Shown here in pieces: positions 56,686 to 64,000 of a stretch of 64,000 bases of DNA (positions are counted from its first letter, which is position 1; the number at the start of each line of letters is the position of its first letter). Below the pieces are notes generated by a model that was not told the origin of the DNA, ran no database searches, and saw only the letters and a program-made list of their open reading frames with translations. The stretch is taken from positions 744,001 to 808,000 of the forward strand of contig NZ_MBQE01000001.1 in the NCBI RefSeq assembly GCF_001696535.1. Direction: 5' to 3'. The position numbers were made by a program, and so were the translations under genes. The stretch is from Stappia indica. Lineage in GTDB: Bacteria > Pseudomonadota > Alphaproteobacteria > Rhizobiales > Stappiaceae.

Positions 56686-57501
56686 ATGAGCACCCGCCCC
56701 CGGGACAGGCTCGGGGTCATCGGCTTCGGCCCCATCGGCAGACGACTTGCCGCCCGCTTCCGCGATGCGGACGACGGGCCGCAGCTTGCCGCACTTCTGG
56801 TGCGCGAGCGCCAGGTGGCGGACGCAGCCACCCTCGCCCCCGACGCCGCGATCTGCACCGATCTCGACAGTTTCCTGAAAGCCAGCCCCACCGTTGCGGT
56901 GGAATGCGCCTCGGCTGCAACGCTGCTCGAGGCGGCCCCCGCACTGCTTGCCAACGGCTGCGATATCCTGCCGCTGTCGCTCGGCGCCTTCGCCGACCGC
57001 GATGCGGAAACCCTTCTGAAGCAAGCCGCCGCCAGTGGCCCGGGACGCATCGAGGTGCCGGCGGGGGCGCTCGGCTCCATCGGCTTCCTGACCGCCGCCC
57101 GCGAAAACGGCCTTGCCCGCGTCGCCATGCGCATCGGCTATCCGCTGGAGCGCTGGCAGACGATGGGCGCCGACCGCTTCATCAATCTCAAGGGGCTCCA
57201 CGAGCCGACGGTGTTCCTGGAAGCGAGCGCCCGCGAGATCGCCGCGCATTTTCCCGGCCACCTCAATGTCACCATCGGCGTCGCGCTGGCCGGCCTCGGC
57301 CTCGACGAAACCGAGGTGACGCTGGTCGCGGACCCGACGGTCACCCAGGCCTGGTTCGAGGTAGAGGCCCACTCCGCCTCCGGCCCCGTGCATCTTCGCG
57401 TCGACGGGCGCGATGCCCCCGTCCATCACGACCCGCTCGACTACACGACATTCAGCGTCATGCGCCTCTTGCAGCGCCGCTCGGCGGCCATCGCGACGTG
57501 A
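56686..57501 (+). CDS. Aspartate-dehydrogenase-like (NadX/DUF108) protein
   Basis: A 271-residue protein with an N-terminal Rossmann motif (GFGPIG near residue 13) and a C-terminal domain like L-aspartate dehydrogenase, marked by GALGSIGFL and LNVTIGVALAGLGLDETEV. In the usual family the latter segment is preceded by PxN-type residues; here it reads PGHLNV, so the substrate may not be aspartate. It could reduce or oxidise an amino or imino acid in the cluster. The ribosome site is weak. It follows the binding-protein gene and precedes the M20 gene. Confidence 0.8.
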   Translation: MSTRPRDRLGVIGFGPIGRRLAARFRDADDGPQLAALLVRERQVADAATLAPDAAICTDLDSFLKASPTVAVECASAATLLEAAPALLANGCDILPLSLGAFADRDAETLLKQAAASGPGRIEVPAGALGSIGFLTAARENGLARVAMRIGYPLERWQTMGADRFINLKGLHEPTVFLEASAREIAAHFPGHLNVTIGVALAGLGLDETEVTLVADPTVTQAWFEVEAHSASGPVHLRVDGRDAPVHHDPLDYTTFSVMRLLQRRSAAIAT

Positions 57502-57533
57502 TCGCGGACAAAAAGACCCACAGGGAGACCACC

Positions 57534-58850
57534 GTGACATCGATCCTGCAGGACATCGCCGAAGCCTCGGCGCGCGAGCACGCACGCATTCTCGACGGGC
57601 TGCGGACCTATGTGCGCGCCGGCAAGGATGGCGAAGCGGCGGTGCAGAGCCTGTTCGCCGAGACCGCCGAGACGCTCGGCTGCACCGTCGAGGCCAGCTC
57701 CTACAATCCCGCGGATGTGCGCATGATCGAGGAGTTCGCCGGCGAGGCCGCCATCGATCCGCAGGCGCGCACCAGCGTCATCGCGCGCTGCAAGGGTGCC
57801 GGAAACGGGCGCAGCCTGATCCTCTTCGCCCACCCCGACGGCGAGCCGGTCACGGGCACCGACCGCTGGCGGCACGACCCGTTCGCCGGCGAGGTCGAGG
57901 ACGGCCGGCTCTACGGCTGGGGCGTTGCCGACGATCTCTCCGGCGTTGCCGCCGGATTGCAGGCGCTGGAGTTGCTCGCCTCGCTCGGCCTGCGCCCCGA
58001 GGGCGACGTGCTCATCGCCAGCACGCCGAGCAAGCGCCATGCCCGCGGCGTGTCGCGGCTGATGCAGGAGGGAATGACGGCGGACGCGGCGCTCTACCTG
58101 CACCCGGCCGAGTCCGGCGTCGGGCTGCGGGAGATCAAGGCGCTGGCCTCCGGTCAGGTCGAGTTCCGGGTGATCGTCGAGGGACGGCAGCCGCCGACCA
58201 CCGAGCCGCTGCAGACCGCCTTCGGGCATCTGGGCGTCAACGCCATCGACAAGGCCTTCGTCATCTGGGACGCCTTGAAGCGGCTCGACGCCCGGCGCGG
58301 CGAAGCGGTGCACCACCCCGCGCTGCATGGCGAGGTCGGCCGCTCGACCAACATCATGATGTCCCATATCTCGGCCGGCGATCCGAAGCGGCTCGCCCGT
58401 CTTGCGACCAGCTGCACGCTCGGCGCGGCGCTCGCCTTCCCGCCGCCGGAGAAGCTTTCCGACGTCTGCGCACAGATCGAGGCGGCGGTGGCCGAGGCTG
58501 CCGCAAGCGATCCATGGCTTTCGGAAAACCCGCCGCGCATCGTCTGGGACAGCGGTACGACGGGCGCGGAAGTGCCGGGCGACCATCCGCTGCTGCGCGC
58601 CGCCCATGAGGCGATCCGCGGCGTCTGCGGGCTGGAAGCGCATGTGAACCCGATGCACACGGGCAGCGACATCCGCAACCCGATGATCCAGAAGGGCATC
58701 CCGACCATCGGCATCGGCCCGCTCTGCGGCGATCTCAGCCAGAACGACGGCGTCGACGAATGGGTCGACACTGAGGATCACGTGCGCTTCGTTGGCGCGG
58801 TTGCCGGCATCATCGCGCAGTGGTGCGGCCTCTCGCGGATCGAGGGATAG
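57534..58850 (+). CDS. M20 family metallopeptidase-like protein lacking canonical catalytic residues
   Basis: A 438-residue protein with the M20 fold: the HPD form of the HxD motif (FAHPDGEP), the bridging aspartate in GWGVADDLSG, a dimerisation domain (about 200-310), and a C-terminal GSDIRNP...GIGP segment. The usual DEE motif with the catalytic and metal-binding glutamates is replaced by TPSKRHARG, and the final metal histidine (AHxPDE) reads NDGVDE. It is either an inactive relative or an enzyme with altered chemistry. Its position suggests action on an N-substituted amino acid. The start is a GTG after GGGAGA. Confidence 0.82.
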   Translation: MTSILQDIAEASAREHARILDGLRTYVRAGKDGEAAVQSLFAETAETLGCTVEASSYNPADVRMIEEFAGEAAIDPQARTSVIARCKGAGNGRSLILFAHPDGEPVTGTDRWRHDPFAGEVEDGRLYGWGVADDLSGVAAGLQALELLASLGLRPEGDVLIASTPSKRHARGVSRLMQEGMTADAALYLHPAESGVGLREIKALASGQVEFRVIVEGRQPPTTEPLQTAFGHLGVNAIDKAFVIWDALKRLDARRGEAVHHPALHGEVGRSTNIMMSHISAGDPKRLARLATSCTLGAALAFPPPEKLSDVCAQIEAAVAEAAASDPWLSENPPRIVWDSGTTGAEVPGDHPLLRAAHEAIRGVCGLEAHVNPMHTGSDIRNPMIQKGIPTIGIGPLCGDLSQNDGVDEWVDTEDHVRFVGAVAGIIAQWCGLSRIEG

Positions 58851-58954
58851 CAATTTTGCGCCCCCGCATCTGATCGTCATCAACGACCGCAGGTCTTTCC
58901 CGTGTTCTCCTGAACTCATGCCATTTCCGGCATGAGCACGGCGGAGCAGACGCG

Positions 58955-59833
58955 ATGAAGACGATCATGGTGGCCACCGACTTTTCCGAGCGGTCCGACC
59001 GGGCCCTCAGGCGCGCCACCTTGCTGGCAAGGCAGACGGACGCACAGCTGTTGCTGGTCCACGTGGTCGACGACGACCGGGCGATGCGGATCGTCGAGGC
59101 CGAACGCGAGGCCGCGCTGCGGCTGCTTGCCGAACAGTCCGAGACGCTGCTCCGGCTGGATTCGGTAGCCTGCGAGACGCGCGTGGTCCTGGCCTCGCCT
59201 TTTTCCGGCATCGTGCAGGCCAGCGAGGAGGACGCGCCGGATCTGTTGGTCCTCGGCCCGCATCGCCGGCAGGTGCTGCGCGATGCCTTCGTCGGCACCA
59301 CGGCCGAACGTGCGATCAGGTCCGTCGCCTGCCCGGTGCTGATGGCCAACGCGCCCCCGGTCGGCCCCTATCGCGGCATCCTCCTTGCCACCGACCTGTC
59401 CGACGCGTCGCGCAAGGCACTGGAGATCTACCGATCCCTCGGTCTCGGCGGACACGCAAGACTTGCGGCGCTCGCCGTCTTCGATGTCCCCGAGCTCGAC
59501 ATTGCCATGGACGGTTTGCCGGACCGGAGCGAGGGGGAGCGCAGCTGCCTGGAACGCGAACGAGCCGAGGCCAGGGGAAGGCTCACGGCGTTCTTCGGCG
59601 ACCTCGGCATCACGCCGACGGAGTATGTGGTACGCCATGATGCGACGGGAGCGGCGGAGGAGATCCTGAGCGAGGCACGCAAGGAAGCGGCCGGACTGGT
59701 CGTCGTCGGCACGCGCGGGCGCGGCAGCCTGGCGAAATTCATCCTGGGAAGCGTGGCGGAGGAAGTCCTGCGCAATGCCACGATGGACGTGCTGGCAATC
59801 CCGCCGGGTCCGGTCGGGCAGGACGTCGATTGA
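58955..59833 (+). CDS. Tandem universal stress protein
   Basis: A 292-residue protein of two UspA domains (about 1-140 and 141-285). The second has the full ATP-binding motif GTRGRGSLAKFILGS (G-x2-G-x9-G-S); in the first the corresponding region (GPHRRQVLRDAFVGT) is degenerate. Such proteins support survival under stress. The start follows GGAG. It is unrelated in function to the clusters either side and converges with the RidA gene. Confidence 0.9.
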   Translation: MKTIMVATDFSERSDRALRRATLLARQTDAQLLLVHVVDDDRAMRIVEAEREAALRLLAEQSETLLRLDSVACETRVVLASPFSGIVQASEEDAPDLLVLGPHRRQVLRDAFVGTTAERAIRSVACPVLMANAPPVGPYRGILLATDLSDASRKALEIYRSLGLGGHARLAALAVFDVPELDIAMDGLPDRSEGERSCLERERAEARGRLTAFFGDLGITPTEYVVRHDATGAAEEILSEARKEAAGLVVVGTRGRGSLAKFILGSVAEEVLRNATMDVLAIPPGPVGQDVD

Positions 59834-59894
59834 CGCTGGACAGGCAGGATGGAGAGGCTGCGGCGACGGAAATGCCCCGCCGCCGCAGAACCCG

Positions 59895-60236
59895 TCAGTC
59901 GCAGGCAGCGGTGACGATGATCTCGACCTTGAGGTCGGCGCGGGCGAGCTTGGCCTCGCCGCAGGCACGGGCGGGCGCGCAGCCGGCCGGCACCCAGGCA
60001 TCCCAGACCGAGTTCATCTCGGCGAAGTCGTTCATGTCCGCCAGCCAGACGATGGCCTGCAGCATCTTCTCGCGCGAGGAGCCGGCGCGATCGAGCAGCG
60101 CCTCGACCCGGGCAAGGCACTCGCGGGTCTGGTCCGCGACGGTCTCGCCCTCGCCGACCTGGCCGCACAGATAGACGACGCCGTTATGCTTGACGATCTT
60201 GCTCATGCGCGTCGCCACATCGATGCGTTCGATCAT
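59895..60236 (-). CDS. RidA family protein linked to an amino-acid oxidoreductase
   Basis: A 113-residue short RidA protein. It probably hydrolyses the imine produced by the D-amino-acid-oxidase-like enzyme encoded upstream in the same operon. The family pattern is visible in [21 protein letters not shown] and the terminal ARADLKVEI, which retains an arginine near the substrate-binding position. Its start overlaps the stop of the FAD-subunit gene (ATGA at 60233-60236), a coupled last gene. Confidence 0.9.
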   Translation of the reverse strand: MIERIDVATRMSKIVKHNGVVYLCGQVGEGETVADQTRECLARVEALLDRAGSSREKMLQAIVWLADMNDFAEMNSVWDAWVPAGCAPARACGEAKLARADLKVEIIVTAACD

Positions 60237-61633
60237 TCCACAGTCTCCTTGCTTTGCGAGGCGGCCAGTGCCGCCAGTTCGCCCAATGTCACCGGCTTCA
60301 ACGGCGGCCGGATGCGGTAATAGCCGGTCTCGTCCTGGCTGCGGCCGTTTGCGTCGGCCAGCAGCTCCGTCACGGTCAACCCGCAATAGCGCCCCTGGCA
60401 CGGTCCCATGCCGACCCGGCCGAAGGCCTTGGTCTGGTTGGGGCCGAGACAGCCGATGGAGGCATAGCGCCTGATGTCGCCCGCCGTCACCTCCTCGCAG
60501 CGGCAGACGAGCGTGTCATCCCCCGGAAGCAGTGCACCGGCAAAGGGCGGATAGGCCCGATCGAGGAACGGACGCACCGCCAGCTCGCGTGCAAGCGCCG
60601 CCTGCAAGGGCCGCGCGGCGCGATCCCGCTCGCCAGCGCTCAACCGGCCGAGGTCGCAGGCAATGGCCAGCGCGGCCAGCCGGCCGGCAAGCGCCGCCGC
60701 CCCGGCTCCGCCGATGCCGCTGCCATCGCCCGCGATGAAGACGGTCTCCAGTCCCGCCGCACGGCCCCAGGGGTCGCGCTCGGGCAGGAAAGCCCGCTGA
60801 GCCTCGTCCCAGCGGTGCGGCACGCCGATGGAGCGGGCAGCCTGGGTGTTGGGCACGACGCCGTGATGCAGCAGCACGGTCGAGCAGTCGATGCGATGGG
60901 TGCGTCCGCCGGCGGCAAAGCTGAGCGCCTGTGCCTGCGAGCCCCCTTCGACGGCAAGCTCGCTGGCACTGGTGTAACGGCGCACGCCGGCCCGGCGCAG
61001 CTCGGCGAGCAGGCCGAGCCCCTTGGCAAGCGCCTGCCAGCCGCGCAGTGCACCGCCGACGTGGCGCAGCGCGGCCAGCCGGTCGGAAAAGGTCTGCGTC
61101 TCGACCAGGGCGAGCGGCGGCGTGCCGGCCCGGCACATCTGCGCCGCCACCAGATACAGCAGCGGACCGGACCCAGCGAGCACCGCCCCCTCACAGACGA
61201 TGCCCGACTGCTTGAGCAGGATCTGCGCGGCGCCGGCAGTCATGACACCAGGGAGTGTCCAGCCCGGGATCGGCATCGGCCGCTCCAGCGCGCCAGTCGC
61301 GATCAGCAGCCGGCGCCCCTCGATCAGCTCGGCCTCGCCGTCGAGCGTGAAGGCAACGCGGCGCCCCTCCTCCACCTGCCAGGCGTTGGCGCCGGCCAGA
61401 TGGCGGATGTTCGGGTGCGGCAGATCGCTGACAAGCTCCGCGCCCTTGAGATAGTCGGCGCCGAGGATCTCGGCGCGGCGTTCTCCGGCCCGCTCCACAT
61501 CGCGGTAGATCTGGCCGCCGGCGCGCGGCTGTTCGTCGAGCAGCACGACCGAAAGGCCGGCCTCCGCCGCCGTCCGCGCCGCGGCCATGCCCGCAGGCCC
61601 GGCGCCGAGGATGACGAGATCGGCCTCACGCAT
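60233..61633 (-). CDS. FAD/NAD(P)-dependent oxidoreductase, HcnB/OoxA-like subunit
   Basis: A 466-residue flavoprotein with an N-terminal GAGPAG FAD motif (10-15), an internal pyridine-nucleotide-type fold ([11 protein letters not shown]) and a C-terminal BFD-like cysteine cluster (CRCE, then CQGRYCG near 410). It corresponds to the second part of the fusion at 48197-51106. It should pair with the small 2Fe-2S protein and the DAO-type subunit encoded just upstream, forming a membrane-linked amino-acid dehydrogenase. It overlaps the 2Fe-2S gene by 8 bases. Confidence 0.92.
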   Translation of the reverse strand: MREADLVILGAGPAGMAAARTAAEAGLSVVLLDEQPRAGGQIYRDVERAGERRAEILGADYLKGAELVSDLPHPNIRHLAGANAWQVEEGRRVAFTLDGEAELIEGRRLLIATGALERPMPIPGWTLPGVMTAGAAQILLKQSGIVCEGAVLAGSGPLLYLVAAQMCRAGTPPLALVETQTFSDRLAALRHVGGALRGWQALAKGLGLLAELRRAGVRRYTSASELAVEGGSQAQALSFAAGGRTHRIDCSTVLLHHGVVPNTQAARSIGVPHRWDEAQRAFLPERDPWGRAAGLETVFIAGDGSGIGGAGAAALAGRLAALAIACDLGRLSAGERDRAARPLQAALARELAVRPFLDRAYPPFAGALLPGDDTLVCRCEEVTAGDIRRYASIGCLGPNQTKAFGRVGMGPCQGRYCGLTVTELLADANGRSQDETGYYRIRPPLKPVTLGELAALAASQSKETVE

Positions 61634-61931
61634 CGCCGTCCCTCCCCGCGGCCGGCATCGCGATCTCCATGCCGGCGCCGACCTCGCACAGGCAGGCCTG
61701 GCGGGTGACGCCGTCGATCTCCACCAGGCAGTCGAAGCAGGCGCCCATCATGCAGAACGGGGCGCGCGGCGCGCCGGAAACGGGCGTGCGGCGAAACGGG
61801 GTGACGCCGGCGGCCAGCAGCTCGGCCGCCAGATTGCCGCCCTCGCGCAGCATCAGATCGCGGCCGGAAAAGCGGACGCGCACACGCGGGCCCTCCGGGT
61901 CGAGATCACGAAAGGTCGAAGCGGTCTTCAC
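61626..61931 (-). CDS. 2Fe-2S ferredoxin-like subunit, HcnA-like
   Basis: A 101-residue 2Fe-2S protein with cysteines 60, 65, 68 and 80 in the CxxxxCxxC...C plant-type pattern. It corresponds to the N-terminal domain of the fusion protein. The start is a GTG at 61931 preceded by GGAGGT; a longer frame upstream overlaps the DAO gene more deeply and is less likely. It overlaps the genes on both sides by a few bases, a tightly coupled three-subunit operon. Confidence 0.9.
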   Translation of the reverse strand: MKTASTFRDLDPEGPRVRVRFSGRDLMLREGGNLAAELLAAGVTPFRRTPVSGAPRAPFCMMGACFDCLVEIDGVTRQACLCEVGAGMEIAMPAAGRDGDA

Positions 61932-63006
61932 TGAACACCTCCAGGTCGGGGGCCTGCGCCGTGCCTTCCAGCCAGTCGGGCAGGAAGCGCGCATGGGCGG
62001 CGGCAAGCGTCACCCCGCTGTGACAGGTCACGAGATAGGCGCCGGGCATCTCCCGGCTTTGCTGGTAGATCGGCAGCCCGTCGGGCGACAGCACCCGCAG
62101 CGCACCCCAGGAGCGCACGAGCTGGGCCTTGGCCAACATCGGATAGGCGGCGATGGCCTGCGCGGCGAGGCCCGCCATGCCCTCCACCGTCACGGTGTCG
62201 TTGTGGCCGACCTCTTCGTTGGTCGCGCCGATCTGAACGCCGCCCTCGTCGACCTGACGGGTGATCAACGACGGGCGCTTGAAGACCTTCGGCAGTTTCT
62301 CGGTGATCAGCACCTGGCCGCGCTGCGGGCGGATCGGCGCGCGAAAGCCCATCTTCGGCCCCAGCACCGCCGAGCCGAGGCCGGCGGAAAGCACCGTGCG
62401 CGCCGCCTCCACGATGGTGCCGTCGGTGCATTCGATGCGGAACACGTCGTTGCGGGTGACGGACCGGACGGTCTTGCCGTTGAGCACCCGCCCGCCCCGG
62501 CGCCGGACATCGGCGGCCAGCGCGCGAAGCAGCTTGAGCGGGTTGGCGTGGCCGTCCTGTTGATGCAGGATCGCGCCGACGACCTTCGGCCCGATTGCCG
62601 GCTCCTCCATCCGCAGCTCGTTGTGGCCAAGCACCTCGTAAGGATAATTGCCGCCGAGCTTCGCCTTCAGCACCTCGTAGCGCGCGACGGTCTCGGCCAG
62701 CGTCTCCTCGGAGAAATGAAAGTCGTAACCGCCATTCTGCTGAAGCGCGGGATCTTCGCCCGTGCCCTCGCGCAGCTCGTCGGCAAAGCCACGCCAGGCG
62801 GCGGCCGAGCCCTGCGACCAGCTGGCATAGCGCGGCTGGTTCATGCCCTTCGACTGCACCCAGACGAGGCCGAAATTGCCGCGGCTGGCGCGAAAGCTGC
62901 CGTCGTCGCCGTCGATCACGGTGACCGAGCGCCCGCGCCCCAGCAGGCCCCAGGCAACGGAAAGGCCCACGACGCCCCCACCGATGATGGCGTAGTCAGA
63001 ATCCAT
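61906..63006 (-). CDS. D-amino-acid-oxidase-type FAD subunit, HcnC-like
   Basis: A 366-residue DAO-family flavoprotein with the N-terminal GGGVVG FAD motif and the C-terminal RSWGALRVLSPDGLPIY and HSGVTLA blocks. It would oxidise the substrate amine, with electrons passed to the FAD and 2Fe-2S subunits. It corresponds to the C-terminal part of the fusion. It is the first oxidoreductase gene after the TRAP binding-protein gene, 68 bases downstream of it, so the substrate is probably imported by TRAP. Confidence 0.92.
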   Translation of the reverse strand: MDSDYAIIGGGVVGLSVAWGLLGRGRSVTVIDGDDGSFRASRGNFGLVWVQSKGMNQPRYASWSQGSAAAWRGFADELREGTGEDPALQQNGGYDFHFSEETLAETVARYEVLKAKLGGNYPYEVLGHNELRMEEPAIGPKVVGAILHQQDGHANPLKLLRALAADVRRRGGRVLNGKTVRSVTRNDVFRIECTDGTIVEAARTVLSAGLGSAVLGPKMGFRAPIRPQRGQVLITEKLPKVFKRPSLITRQVDEGGVQIGATNEEVGHNDTVTVEGMAGLAAQAIAAYPMLAKAQLVRSWGALRVLSPDGLPIYQQSREMPGAYLVTCHSGVTLAAAHARFLPDWLEGTAQAPDLEVFSEDRFDLS

Positions 63007-63074
63007 GACGATGTCCGATCAGGTTGAAAAGAATGCCGGGCAGCGCGGCGCCGCCCGGCAGGCAAGAGGCAGGG

Positions 63075-64000
63075 TCAGTTGCGGGCGCTGTCGAGAACGG
63101 AACGCGCCCAGTCCTCGCCGATGTCCTTCAGCACCTCGGGCCACACCGCCTCGCGCACCGTCTCGGCCATCGCCGACAACTGCTCGTCGGAGAGCGTGAC
63201 GACCGTGGTGCCGAGCTCGTCGGCCAGCCGCTTCTCGTTCTTCGCCTGGTCCTGCTCGGCAACGGTCCAACGCAGGGTCTCGAACTCGGTCGCGACACGC
63301 TGCATGGCCGCCTGGACGTCGGGGTTCAGGCCCTCGAACACCTCGGTCGAGATGATCATGAACCAGACCTCGAAATGGGTATTGGCAGGGATGTAGGTCT
63401 TGGTCACATCGCGGAACGAAGAGTAGTAGCCCTCCGCGCCCGACCCGATCACCCCGTCGACCACGCCGGTCTGGATCGCCGTGAAAGCTTCCGAGAACGG
63501 GATCGGCGAGGGAATGTAACCGAGCGCCTCGCCGGTGAGCTGGAAGCTCTTGATGCCCGGAACGCGCACCTTGATGCCCTTGGGCTCGGTCGTGCCGGGG
63601 GTGACCGCGTCGCGGTTGAGCGCGATGCCGCCGAAATAGACCGGATAGGCCGCGAGCATGGTGATCTCCTGCTCGGCGAAGAGTTCGGCCATGGTGGCGT
63701 ACATCGCCCCGCCCCGTCCGTAGACCTTGCGCGCTTCCTCCCAGTTGGAGGCGAGGAACGGCAGGGAAGCGATCTGCATCCGGCGGTCGGCCGCGGTCGC
63801 CGCCGGCTGGACCGACATGTCGATGGCCCCGACCGACACCCGCTCCTGCACGGTGGTGTAGTCGCCGAGTGCCGAGGCGGCGAAGATCTGGATGTTGACC
63901 TCGCCGGCGCTCGCCTCGCGGATCGCGTCGGCAAAGACCTTCAGCTCGGTGTCGATGGTCGTGCCCTGTGGGCGGACATGGCTCAGCTTCAGGTCGGCGG
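63075..64000 (-). CDS. TRAP transporter substrate-binding protein DctP (5' end beyond window)
   Basis: A partial DctP-family protein, truncated by the window edge at its N-terminus. Visible parts include SHVRPQGTTIDTELKVFADAI at the edge, the ALGDYTTVQERV segment, the conserved arginine region IKVRVPGIKSF, and EAFTAIQTGVVDG, which is typical of TRAP binding proteins. TRAP systems import organic acids and related compounds with a sodium gradient. Its DctQM partners are presumably upstream, outside the window. The DAO, 2Fe-2S, FAD and RidA genes follow. Confidence 0.92.
   Translation of the reverse strand, partial: ADLKLSHVRPQGTTIDTELKVFADAIREASAGEVNIQIFAASALGDYTTVQERVSVGAIDMSVQPAATAADRRMQIASLPFLASNWEEARKVYGRGGAMYATMAELFAEQEITMLAAYPVYFGGIALNRDAVTPGTTEPKGIKVRVPGIKSFQLTGEALGYIPSPIPFSEAFTAIQTGVVDGVIGSGAEGYYSSFRDVTKTYIPANTHFEVWFMIISTEVFEGLNPDVQAAMQRVATEFETLRWTVAEQDQAKNEKRLADELGTTVVTLSDEQLSAMAETVREAVWPEVLKDIGEDWARSVLDSARN

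Overview
The window is a GC-rich, gene-dense bacterial chromosome segment with about 65 protein genes. The gene families point to an alphaproteobacterium of the order Hyphomicrobiales. Evidence includes an EipB envelope protein, an AapJ-type amino-acid binding protein, a phasin next to clpS-clpA, PCuAC copper chaperones, DUF1489, PHB-type regulation and dense GANTC (CcrM-type) sites in one intergenic region. A marine Stappia/Labrenzia-like relative is my best guess, but that is inference. I saw no rRNA, tRNA, insertion sequence, phage gene or CRISPR array.

Layout. Bases 1-25,600 are mostly housekeeping: orphan aapJ, eipB, RidA, GDPD, an acyltransferase, HIT, GST, azlCD, clpS-clpA, phasin, a D,D-carboxypeptidase with a SPOR domain, a J-domain protein, panC, cytochrome c, and the methylcrotonyl-CoA carboxylase pair for leucine catabolism. 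A soluble double-PAS chemoreceptor ends this part. Bases 25,600-33,000 hold DUF599, an adenylate/guanylate cyclase, and the envelope operon TPR protein-bamB-der, followed by NnrU and PilZ proteins. Bases 33,000-45,600 are accessory: EamA, nitroreductase/LysR, an arsR-aquaporin-MFS cassette, a methyltransferase, a racemase, a copper operon (DUF2946, PCuAC, PepSY), and an Lrp regulator with a clear palindromic operator.

Bases 45,600-58,850 form the most interesting region. A minus-strand operon runs ABC permease, DapA-family aldolase/deaminase, a 969-residue three-part flavoenzyme fusion, ABC ATPase, dihydropyrimidinase and DUF3830. Two divergent FCD-type GntR regulators follow. Beyond them lie a phosphotriesterase-like hydrolase and, in the opposite direction, a Tat-exported amino-acid binding protein, an aspartate-dehydrogenase-like protein and an M20 protein lacking canonical catalytic residues. 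The two promoter regions share a near-identical sequence built on GGTATACC, so they are probably one regulon. The genes fit uptake and breakdown of a cyclic or N-substituted amino acid (hydantoin- or hydroxyproline-like); the substrate is unknown.

Bases 58,950-64,000 carry a tandem universal stress protein. After it comes a second minus-strand cluster, read as TRAP binding protein, D-amino-acid-oxidase-like subunit, 2Fe-2S subunit, FAD subunit and RidA. Its three oxidoreductase subunits are the unfused counterparts of the domains in the 969-residue fusion, so the window holds split and fused forms of the same enzyme type about 10 kb apart.
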